Notes under the pieces: model-generated
The model's input: only the letters and a program-made list of their open reading frames with translations
Database searches by the model: none
Told to the model about the DNA's origin: nothing
Part shown: in pieces, positions 39,321 through 45,916 of the stretch
Layout: each line of letters opens with the position of its first letter
Numbering within the stretch: the first letter of the stretch is position 1
Assembly: GCF_900116805.1 (NCBI RefSeq)
Contig: NZ_FPBV01000013.1
Location: 47,271 to 111,270 of the forward strand
From: Paenalicyclobacillus macrosporangiidus
GTDB lineage: Bacteria; Bacillota; Bacilli; Alicyclobacillales; Alicyclobacillaceae
Length of the DNA stretch: 64,000 nucleotides
Direction: 5' to 3'
Position numbers and translations under genes: made by a program

Positions 39321-40631
39321 TCAGTGGAACAGCTGGGCTTGCCCGGCGGTCGCACCCGCCACCGGTTTGCCGGAGACCTTGGACGGCAGGGTCAAGGTCA
39401 GCAGGAAGCCGAGAAGCAGGAACACCGCCAACCCGTAGATGCCCGCGTTCGTCCCGGCGATGCTGGTCAGCAGGCCGACGATGTAAGGGCCGAGGAAACC
39501 GCCCAGGTTGCCCAACGCATTGATGACACCGCGCGCCCCGCCGGCGACCTCAGGCGTGAACAGCAGCGGCGGAATCGTCCAGAACGTCGGGGATGCCGCC
39601 TGCAGGAACACGCCGCATCCGACCAGGAAGGCGAACGACACCCAGATCTGATTCTTGGTCCACACGGACAACAGCAGGCAGATGGCGAAGCCGATGAGCG
39701 GCAGGCCGGTGTACAGTTTGCGGTTGTTGCTCTTGTCGGAACGCGCCGCGAAAATGTACAGGCCGACGGCCGTGCCGATGTACGGGATGGCGCTCAACCA
39801 ACCGACGCTGCCCATGCCCATATGCGTCAGCGACTTGAGGATGGTCGGCAGCCAGAGGGAAAACCCATAGATGCCGGTCTGATAGCAGAAGTAGATCAGA
39901 ATCAATTTCCATATGTTGCCGTTCGTCAGCAGGTTGCCCATCGACACGGGACCCGCCTGCTCTTGGCGAACCGCCTCCTCTTCCTGGTGCAGCTTGCCTT
40001 CGATGTACTGAAGCTCCGCCTGGGAGATCCACTTGGCGTCCCGCGGGCGGTCGCTCATCATCGGCAGCCAGATGGCGATGAGCGCCAGCGACAGCAGGCC
40101 TTCGACGATGAACACGCCGCGCCAGTCCCAGATGGTCAGAATCCAGCCCGACAGCGGTCCGGTGATGATATTCGCGACCGCGATGTTCATGATAAAGAAC
40201 GCGTTCGCGCGCCCGCGCTCTTCGTTCGGGAACCAGTGCGCGATGATGACGAGGATGGCCGGCCACACGCCGCCCTCCGCGACGCCGAGCAGGAATCGCA
40301 TCACCAGCAGCTGCCCCGCGGAGTGGACGAATCCGGTCAAGGTCGCGATGGTGCCCCAACCTACAATCGTCCAGGCGATGAACTTCTTCGCGCTCCCCCG
40401 TTCGGCAATCAGGCCGCCCGGAACCTGCAACACCATATAACCGATGAAGAAAATGCCGCCTGCCAATCCCGCGAACGTGGCCGTCAGGCCCAGTTCCTTG
40501 TCCATTCCGCCGGCGATCGCGAAACCGATGTTGGTCCGATCCATGAATGCGACGATGTACACGAGAATCGTCGGCGGAATGATATGGAGCCAGCGCCCGC
40601 CCGGGATCTTCTGAACCGCGTTTGTGCTCAC
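39321..40631 (-). CDS. MFS transporter, anion:cation symporter (ACS) type
   Basis: A 436-residue, 12-helix major facilitator. ACS-family marks include VYIVAFMDRTNIGFAIAGGMD in helix 1, the loop 2-3 motif GGLIAERGSAKKFI and GVAEGGVWPAILVIIAHWFPNEERGRANA in helix 4. A long central loop (about 200-235) is followed by the second six helices. ACS members take up organic acids such as tartrate, phthalate or hexuronates; the substrate here is not predictable. The GTG start follows GAGGGGAG. It is cargo of the yhbH element and faces away from the recombinase. Confidence 0.9.
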   Translation of the reverse strand: MSTNAVQKIPGGRWLHIIPPTILVYIVAFMDRTNIGFAIAGGMDKELGLTATFAGLAGGIFFIGYMVLQVPGGLIAERGSAKKFIAWTIVGWGTIATLTGFVHSAGQLLVMRFLLGVAEGGVWPAILVIIAHWFPNEERGRANAFFIMNIAVANIITGPLSGWILTIWDWRGVFIVEGLLSLALIAIWLPMMSDRPRDAKWISQAELQYIEGKLHQEEEAVRQEQAGPVSMGNLLTNGNIWKLILIYFCYQTGIYGFSLWLPTILKSLTHMGMGSVGWLSAIPYIGTAVGLYIFAARSDKSNNRKLYTGLPLIGFAICLLLSVWTKNQIWVSFAFLVGCGVFLQAASPTFWTIPPLLFTPEVAGGARGVINALGNLGGFLGPYIVGLLTSIAGTNAGIYGLAVFLLLGFLLTLTLPSKVSGKPVAGATAGQAQLFH

Positions 40632-40701
40632 GTTCTCCCCTCGCTGTTCCTACCAAAGATGTCTCGACGCGCATTCATTTTAATCGCTTTCATAGATGCT
40701 T

Positions 40702-40729
40702 TGCAATACGTTTTCAAAAAACGTTTTCA
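40702..40729 (-). promoter_or_regulatory. Tandem LacI/CcpA-type half-operators upstream of the MFS gene
   Basis: ACGTTTTCA occurs at 40708-40716 and again at 40721-40729, the second inside AAAACGTTTT, a perfect 10-bp palindrome centred on CG. LacI-family operators and catabolite-response elements share this CG-centred form. About 70-100 nt separate it from the MFS start. The match to the CcpA consensus is incomplete. Confidence 0.4.
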
Positions 40730-40796
40730 CAGCGGCTCCGGCCATAGGACATCCCGTGACACGCATAGGGTGGTGAGGGAGGTGAGGAGCGTGCAC

Positions 40797-41153
40797 ATGG
40801 ACATCCGGTTGGAGGACATGTTGGACGAGATTCCGGTTCGCGCGGCCGGTGGCGCACCGCCCGTGACGGCGTGGATCCGGCAGGAGGCGGCCCGTGCCCT
40901 GCAGCAGCGGCTGGGCCATCCGGTGAACGTGGAGGTGGGCGCCGAGGTCCGTCCCGCGCCCGATCCCGGTGCCTGTGCCGGTGCCGATCCCGGTTGCGGC
41001 CACCCGCGGTTGGACAGGGCGAGACGCGCCCGCGGCGGGGGCGAAGTGGGCCGAACGGGACTTCCCGTCGATGCGGGCGGCGGGCGTGCAGCGCGCGAGA
41101 CGGTGCCCTCGGAGAAGGCGAACTCGTCGGGCCTCACGGGAGGGATCCGGTGA
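40797..41153 (+). CDS. Small uncharacterised protein coupled to the recombinase
   Basis: 118 residues from ATG 40797, with GGAGGTGAGGAG giving an ideal 7-nt spacing. Its stop overlaps the recombinase GTG (GTGA), so translation is coupled. The first 50 residues look like a folded domain (MDIRLEDMLDEIPVRAAGG, then AWIRQEAARALQQRL and VNVEVGAEV). The remainder is Gly/Ala/Arg-rich low complexity. I do not recognise a family. Position suggests an accessory factor for recombination, for instance a directionality factor, but this is inference. The start of the low-complexity tail could also mean an out-of-frame artefact. Confidence 0.5.
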   Translation: MDIRLEDMLDEIPVRAAGGAPPVTAWIRQEAARALQQRLGHPVNVEVGAEVRPAPDPGACAGADPGCGHPRLDRARRARGGGEVGRTGLPVDAGGGRAARETVPSEKANSSGLTGGIR

Positions 41154-42820
41154 AGGTCTGCGCGGTGTACGCGCGCGTCAGCACCGACATGCAGGCGGAG
41201 AGCCTGGAGAACCAGGTCGATTACGCCAAGGAGTACATCCGCCGCCTGGGCGAAGCGTATGTGGTGGACGACGAGTGCGTGTACACCGATCTGGATCAGA
41301 GCGGCTATTACACCCGTTTCGTCCAGCGCCCGGCCATTCAGCGGGCGCTCGAAGACGCGCGGGCCGGGCGGTTCGAGGTCATCGTGTTCAAGGAGATCAG
41401 CCGCATCAGCCGCGATCCGGCGGAGCACATCGAGATCGTCAGCCGCTTCCAGATGCACGGCGTGCGCGTCATCGCCATCAACGACAACCTGGACAGCGCC
41501 CGGCCGGAGACGCTGGATCTGCTCGGCATCCACTCCGTCATGTCGGAGATGGAGAGCAAGCGCATCAGCTCCCGCGTCTCTTCCGGCAAGAAGTCGATGG
41601 CGCGGCGCGGCCACTGGGTGGGCGAGGCGCCCATCGGGTACCGCCTGAACCCGGACACGCAGAGGTTGGAGGTGGATCCGGTGCACGCCCCCACCGTGAT
41701 CGACATCTTCCGCCTCTTCACGGAGGAAGGGTACGGCGCGCTGCGCATCGCGCAGTGGCTGAACGAGCGCGGCCGCTGGACGAAAAACGGCCGCCCCTGG
41801 TCGCGCGTGACGGTCCGGCGCGTGCTGCAGAACCCGGCCTACGCCGGGGACACGGTGTACGGGCGCACCCGCAACGCCCTGCGGCGCATCTTTGACGATC
41901 GCGGTTACACCAAAATCCGCACCAAACACCGCGTGCCCGAGGCGGATTGGGTGGTGGTCCGGGGGACACATCCGGCGCTGGTTGAACGGGCGGTATTCCA
42001 GCGCGCCCAGGCCCGGTTCCACAGCGATGGCCGCGCCGACCCACCTGGGCAGGGAAGTGGCGTTGGGTGGGGCAGCGGCAGCGCGTGCGGGAGCGCAGGG
42101 TGGGCCAGCGGCAGGCGGTGGGGGCGCCATCCCCTGACGGGGATCCTGCGCTGCGGCCGGTGCGGATCGGGCATGGTGTGCCAGGCGCAGCGGCGAAACG
42201 GGAAGGAGTACCGCTACTACGCCTGCAGCCGGGCGTTTCGCTTCGGCCGATCCGCGTGCAGCCAGCCGAATCTCAACGCGGCGGACGCGGAAGCCGCGGT
42301 GTGGCGCATGCTCGGGTTTCTCCTGTCCCCGTACCGGGACGTGCCCATCAAGGTGTGCGTGAAGTACCGGGGCGGCGACCCGCAGGCGAAGGCCCGGCGA
42401 CTTCAGGCGGAGCGCCGGCGGATTGAACAGGCATTGGAACGGCTGTATCTCGATGACGCGGTGCCGGCGGGCGTCGCGGAGTCGCTGAAGCGGCGCTGGA
42501 TGGCGCAGATGGTGCGGCTGGACGAGGAGTTGGCGGGACTGGCCGAGATGGCGGCCGTCGCCGCGCGCGACGCGGAGGCGGGCGACGGTGGGACGGGCCA
42601 CGGCGAGGCGAACGACGGCGAGGCGGGCCGCGGCCAGGCGCGCGACCACCCGCCCTGGCCGCAACGGGTCCGCGACGTGCTGCCGCTTTGGGACCCGCCC
42701 GGGGCCGTGCCGCGGGAGGAGATGCGCCGGCTTTTGCACGGCCTGGTGGCCGGGGTGACGGTGGACGGCATCCGCGTGACGGACGTGGCGCTGTGGTACC
42801 AGTGGCGTCCGGAGGCGTGA
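41150..42820 (+). CDS. Large serine recombinase (SpoIVCA-like site-specific recombinase)
   Basis: A 556-residue site-specific recombinase. The resolvase domain has the nucleophile Ser11 in VYARVSTDMQAESLENQ, VFKEISRISRDPAEH, and the E-helix region LDLLGIHSVMSEMESKRIS. The recombinase domain follows (VGEAPIGYRLNPDTQRLEV, RVLQNPAYAGDTVYGRTRN). The zinc ribbon (GILRCGRCGSGMVC with later ACSRAF and SACSQ cysteines) precedes a coiled-coil region (about 440-480). A Gly/Ser/Trp-rich insert of about 35 residues precedes the ribbon. SpoIVCA of B. subtilis, which excises skin from sigK in the mother cell, has this architecture. The GTG start follows GGGAGGGA. Confidence 0.95.
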   Translation: MKVCAVYARVSTDMQAESLENQVDYAKEYIRRLGEAYVVDDECVYTDLDQSGYYTRFVQRPAIQRALEDARAGRFEVIVFKEISRISRDPAEHIEIVSRFQMHGVRVIAINDNLDSARPETLDLLGIHSVMSEMESKRISSRVSSGKKSMARRGHWVGEAPIGYRLNPDTQRLEVDPVHAPTVIDIFRLFTEEGYGALRIAQWLNERGRWTKNGRPWSRVTVRRVLQNPAYAGDTVYGRTRNALRRIFDDRGYTKIRTKHRVPEADWVVVRGTHPALVERAVFQRAQARFHSDGRADPPGQGSGVGWGSGSACGSAGWASGRRWGRHPLTGILRCGRCGSGMVCQAQRRNGKEYRYYACSRAFRFGRSACSQPNLNAADAEAAVWRMLGFLLSPYRDVPIKVCVKYRGGDPQAKARRLQAERRRIEQALERLYLDDAVPAGVAESLKRRWMAQMVRLDEELAGLAEMAAVAARDAEAGDGGTGHGEANDGEAGRGQARDHPPWPQRVRDVLPLWDPPGAVPREEMRRLLHGLVAGVTVDGIRVTDVALWYQWRPEA

Positions 42821-42889
42821 CGCGGGGGGCGTGCAGCTGCTGGGGCAGGGAAGCGAGGAACCGTATTCACACCGGATACCTCCATCTCC

Positions 42890-43390
42890 ATGGGGCTGTT
42901 CGAGAAATACTGCGCGCGCACGTTCTTCTTCTGGATGGCCAGGTTCTTGCGCACCAGGTACGAGTCGGTCCAGATCCGCTACATCGCGCACCACACGGAG
43001 GCGCGCGAGGTGAGCGAAGAGCACTTTTTCACAAAAGGAGAGAGCGGTGGCACCATCTGTTCGTCGGCGTATGAGTTTGCGTTGCGGATGATCGATCGCG
43101 AATATCCGACGGATCGCTTCAACCTGTACCCGATCCACTTCTCCGACGGAGACAATCTGACGTCCGACAACGAGAAGTGCGTGAAGTTCGTGCGGGAACT
43201 GTGCGAGCGGTCGCAGATGTTCGGATACGCAGAGGTCAATCAATACAATCGTTCCTCGACCCTGATGACCGCCTACAGCAAACTGAATCACCCGCGTTTC
43301 CGCAGCTACGTCATCCGCGAGAAGGCGGCGGTCTACGGCGCGCTCAGGCACTTCTTCTCGAATCCGCAGAGCGGGGTGAAGCCGGCATGA
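42890..43390 (+). CDS. yhbH: yhbH 3' segment (gene split by inserted element)
   Basis: The C-terminal 166 codons of YhbH after the shared ATG. It resumes exactly where the 5' part stops: [20 protein letters not shown], then [48 protein letters not shown] residues as [17 protein letters not shown], and [19 protein letters not shown]. These are core VWA/DUF444 blocks. No ribosome-binding site precedes ATG 42890, so it is not expected to be translated well unless rejoined. The stop overlaps the ATG of spoVR. There is no frameshift or internal stop, so the segment is under coding constraint. Confidence 0.93.
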   Translation: MGLFEKYCARTFFFWMARFLRTRYESVQIRYIAHHTEAREVSEEHFFTKGESGGTICSSAYEFALRMIDREYPTDRFNLYPIHFSDGDNLTSDNEKCVKFVRELCERSQMFGYAEVNQYNRSSTLMTAYSKLNHPRFRSYVIREKAAVYGALRHFFSNPQSGVKPA

Positions 43391-44937
43391 ACGCGGCCGA
43401 GATGAAGGAACTGGAACGCAGCATCGATCAGATGATGGACATCGCCCGGGGATTCGGGCTCGATTTTTATCCGATGCGGTTCGAGGTCTGCCCGGCGGAC
43501 ATTCTCTACACATTTGGGGCTTACGGGATGCCGACGCGCTTCCACCATTGGTCGTTTGGAAAGACTTACCATAAAATGAAAGTGGAGTATGACCTGGGCC
43601 TCAGCCGCATCTACGAGCTGGTCATCAACTCGAACCCGTGCTACGCGTTTTTGCTCGACGGCAACACCCTCCTGCAGAACAAGACGGTGTGCGCGCACGT
43701 GCTGGCGCACTGCGACTTTTTTAAGAACAACGTCTGGTTCTCGCGCACCTCGCGCGACATGGTGGAGCGGATGGCGGCCAATGCGGATCGGATTCGCGCG
43801 TACGAGCTGGAGTACGGGCGCCAGCGCGTCGAGGAGTTCCTCGACGCGGCAATGGCGCTGCAGGAGCACGTCGACGCATCGCCGCAGACGGAGCGGATGC
43901 GGCGCCAACAGACCCGCCGCGCGTCCGCAGGTGTACGCGGCGGCGAGCAGGAGAGATCACAGGCTTCGACGCCGTACGACGACCTGTGGTCGCTCGACGC
44001 GCGCGTGGACGGTTCGGGCGCCGGCTCAGGTGCGGGGACCGGCGGCGCGGGGGGTTCCGGCGGTGTGGCGGGATCGACCGGATCGGGTGGCGCAAGTGGC
44101 ACGGGCGGCTCGGGCGGGGCCTTGGGCGCCCGTTCGGGCGGGATGTCGGTGCGGCGCATTCCGGAGCAGCCGGAGAAGGACCTGGTGCTGTTTTTACTCC
44201 AGCACAGCCATGTGTTGGAGGAGTGGGAGCGGGATATTTTGTCGCTGCTGCGGGAGGAGATGTTGTACTTCTGGCCGCAGCTGGAGACAAAGATCATGAA
44301 TGAGGGCTGGGCGACCTACTGGCATCTGCGCATCATGCGGGAGATGGATCTGACGGATGCCGAGGCGGTGGAGTTCGCAAAGATGCACGCGGGGGTGGTG
44401 CTGCCCTCGCGGATGAGCATCAACCCGTATCACCTGGGCCTGGCCATTTGGGAGGACATCGAGCGGCGCTGGAACGAGCCGACCGATGAGGAGCGGGAGC
44501 GGTTCGGGCGAGAACCGGGCCAGGGCCGGGCGAAGATCTTCGAGGTGCGGGAACTGGAGAACGACATTTCGTTCCTGCGCAACTACCTGACGAAAGATCT
44601 GGTGGAGGAGCTCGACCTGTACCTGTATCAGAAGGTGGGCAACGAGTGGCGGGTGGTGGAGACGGACTGGGAGAAGGTGCGGGACCACATCTGCATGTCC
44701 CGGGTCAACGGGGGCATCCCGGTACTCCACGTGGAGGACGGGGACTACAACCGCAACGGTGAGCTGTTCATCCGCCACGCGTACGAAGGGGTGGAGTTGG
44801 ACCTGAAGCACCTCGAGAAGACGCTGCCGTACATGTACCGGATGTGGGGGCGGCAGGTGCACCTGCAGACGGTAGTGGAGGGCCGCGACGTGGTGTTCAC
44901 GTACGACGGGGCGAGGACGCAGCGGAGGTTTGTGTAG
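43387..44937 (+). CDS. spoVR: Stage V sporulation protein R
   Basis: A 516-residue mother-cell protein needed for normal spore cortex in B. subtilis. Family blocks run throughout: [97 protein letters not shown] and [21 protein letters not shown] roughly 45-residue Gly/Ser repeat-like insertion at about residues 208-253 makes it longer than the 468-residue B. subtilis protein. ATG 43387 overlaps the yhbH stop, so its translation in the unexcised state depends on the downstream yhbH fragment or a separate start signal. Confidence 0.95.
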   Translation: MNAAEMKELERSIDQMMDIARGFGLDFYPMRFEVCPADILYTFGAYGMPTRFHHWSFGKTYHKMKVEYDLGLSRIYELVINSNPCYAFLLDGNTLLQNKTVCAHVLAHCDFFKNNVWFSRTSRDMVERMAANADRIRAYELEYGRQRVEEFLDAAMALQEHVDASPQTERMRRQQTRRASAGVRGGEQERSQASTPYDDLWSLDARVDGSGAGSGAGTGGAGGSGGVAGSTGSGGASGTGGSGGALGARSGGMSVRRIPEQPEKDLVLFLLQHSHVLEEWERDILSLLREEMLYFWPQLETKIMNEGWATYWHLRIMREMDLTDAEAVEFAKMHAGVVLPSRMSINPYHLGLAIWEDIERRWNEPTDEERERFGREPGQGRAKIFEVRELENDISFLRNYLTKDLVEELDLYLYQKVGNEWRVVETDWEKVRDHICMSRVNGGIPVLHVEDGDYNRNGELFIRHAYEGVELDLKHLEKTLPYMYRMWGRQVHLQTVVEGRDVVFTYDGARTQRRFV

Positions 44938-44982
44938 TGGGTGTGGGTGTGGTAGGGCGTTGGCAGAAGCGATGAACAGGTG

Positions 44983-45018
44983 AGCCGGCCGTGCACATGT
45001 GGTGCGCGGCTTTTGTTG
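44983..45018 (+). terminator. Putative terminator after spoVR
   Basis: AGCCG (44983-44987) pairs with CGGCT (45007-45011) and GCAC with GTGC inside, followed by TTTTGTTGT. The stem is interrupted by an asymmetric bulge. It lies 46 nt after the spoVR stop. Confidence 0.45.
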
Positions 45019-45370
45019 TGGGTGAGAAGGGAGATGGGGCGGTTTCATCTGCACTGGGAAGCGGCATTGCGTCCCTCGATGCCGTGGCACAGAACGGCTC
45101 CAATGCCATCTTCAATTCGTTATCGAATGTATTTGAAAAACGGTGTGGCTGTGGTACAAACCTGACCGAATTGCACATTGGAAAGGTGAAGATGGACCGG
45201 GACCGATGGCTGAGTCGTCGGACCATCACAATGTTGCAACAGGGAGGCGATGCGCTCATTTCTGAGCATGAATGGGACACGTAGACACGATTGGCTAAAG
45301 GAGTTATGGCGGAAATGGCGAAACAAGTTGTAAGCCCAGATTCAAATGGTGAGATGGGAGGAACCGTTCG
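45019..45370 (+). other. Intergenic region before abrB
   Basis: About 350 nt without a convincing gene. A possible 30-codon frame at 45192-45284 (MDRDRWLSRRTITMLQQGG...) has GGAAAGGTGAAG before it, but its sequence is not recognisable. The region becomes visibly AT-richer toward abrB. Confidence 0.4.
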
Positions 45371-45631
45371 GTGAAAGCCACTGGTGTTGCACGACAGGTG
45401 GACCCGTTGGGGCGGATTGTATTGCCGATGGAGTTGCGTAAGACCCTTGGGATTCGTCCGAAGGACGGTATGGAGATTTTCACGGACGGGGACAGAATCA
45501 TTTTACGTAAGTATGAGCGGGGCTGCATCTTTTGCGCCGAAGCGGAGGATGTCCAGGAGTTCCGCGGGAAGATGATTTGTCCGGCGTGTCGGGAGGAGCT
45601 TGCAGCCAAGGCTCACGTGGGCGTGAGATAA
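45371..45631 (+). CDS. abrB: AbrB-family transition-state regulator
   Basis: An 86-residue DNA-binding protein. The swapped-hairpin AbrB N-terminus is clear: TGVARQVDPLGRIVLPMELR, then TLGIRPKDGMEIFTDGDRIILRKYE. The C-terminal half holds two cysteine pairs (CIFC and CPAC), suggesting a small zinc-bound multimerisation element as in clostridial AbrB variants. The GTG start follows GGGAGGAAC. AbrB represses post-exponential functions in Bacillus. Its position just before the CRISPR leader is notable, but no link is shown. Confidence 0.9.
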   Translation: MKATGVARQVDPLGRIVLPMELRKTLGIRPKDGMEIFTDGDRIILRKYERGCIFCAEAEDVQEFRGKMICPACREELAAKAHVGVR

Positions 45632-45638
45632 GAGGAGG

Positions 45639-45670
45639 GCCTGCCGGGGAGGCGGGCTTTTTGTTTTTTG
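45639..45670 (+). terminator. Intrinsic terminator of abrB
   Basis: GCCTGCC (45639-45645), loop GGGGA, GGCGGGC (45651-45657), then TTTTTGTTTTTTG. A 7-bp stem with one G-T pair and a strong T-tract. Confidence 0.85.
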
Positions 45671-45731
45671 TCTTGGATGGTATGAAGTGGCGATCCTCCA
45701 CCTGCCTTAAGGACGGCAGGCTTGTCGTGGA

Positions 45732-45916
45732 TGTCGTCGATCGACTTGAGTGCAAAAAGTCCGGGGGATCGACGACAATGGCAGGTGAAGGTAGTGGTCA
45801 TGCGGCTGCGAACAAGTGCGTATTTGACCGACAAGTGGCCATAAGCGTGTTGACACCTTCCCGTTTTTGGGATATTCGATAAATGGATGTCGTCAGGTGG
45901 GGCGCGGCGAAAATGG
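45732..45916 (+). promoter_or_regulatory. Leader of CRISPR array 1
   Basis: Begins with a 46-nt block (45732-45777) whose ends TGTCGTCGATC and GATCGACGACA form a perfect 11-bp inverted repeat. A TTGACA at 45850-45855 and the shared TTTTGGG...CGA.AAAT motif (45864-45884) follow. AAAATGG abuts the first repeat. The same elements in the same order precede array 2. The leader lies on the left, at the end with intact repeats, so the array is transcribed on the plus strand. Confidence 0.8.

Larger units (their letters stand above)
39196..42889. mobile_element. 3.7-kb serine-recombinase element inside yhbH
   Basis: The element is bounded by a shared ATGG (39196-39199 and 42890-42893). GGATAC also recurs at the same offset (39180-39185 and 42874-42879), giving 13 of 20 matching positions in each border. 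Contents left to right: a hairpin, an MFS transporter on the minus strand, a short intergenic region with LacI-type half-sites, a small protein gene and a large serine recombinase on the plus strand. Excision between the borders leaves yhbH intact and in frame. It is much smaller than skin or SPbeta and has no phage structural genes. Mobility and excision are inferred. Confidence 0.88.

Noticed and set aside
38533..43390. yhbH as an ordinary pseudogene broken by a transposon
   Set aside because: Both halves are intact, the junctions share a core, the frame is preserved on excision and the element has a site-specific serine recombinase. Simple decay does not predict this.
44991..45284. 97-codon open frame between spoVR and abrB
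   Set aside because: It overlaps the likely spoVR terminator, has no ribosome-binding site at its start and no recognisable sequence.
45371..45916. AbrB as a dedicated CRISPR regulator
   Set aside because: Only adjacency supports it, and a strong terminator separates abrB from the leader.
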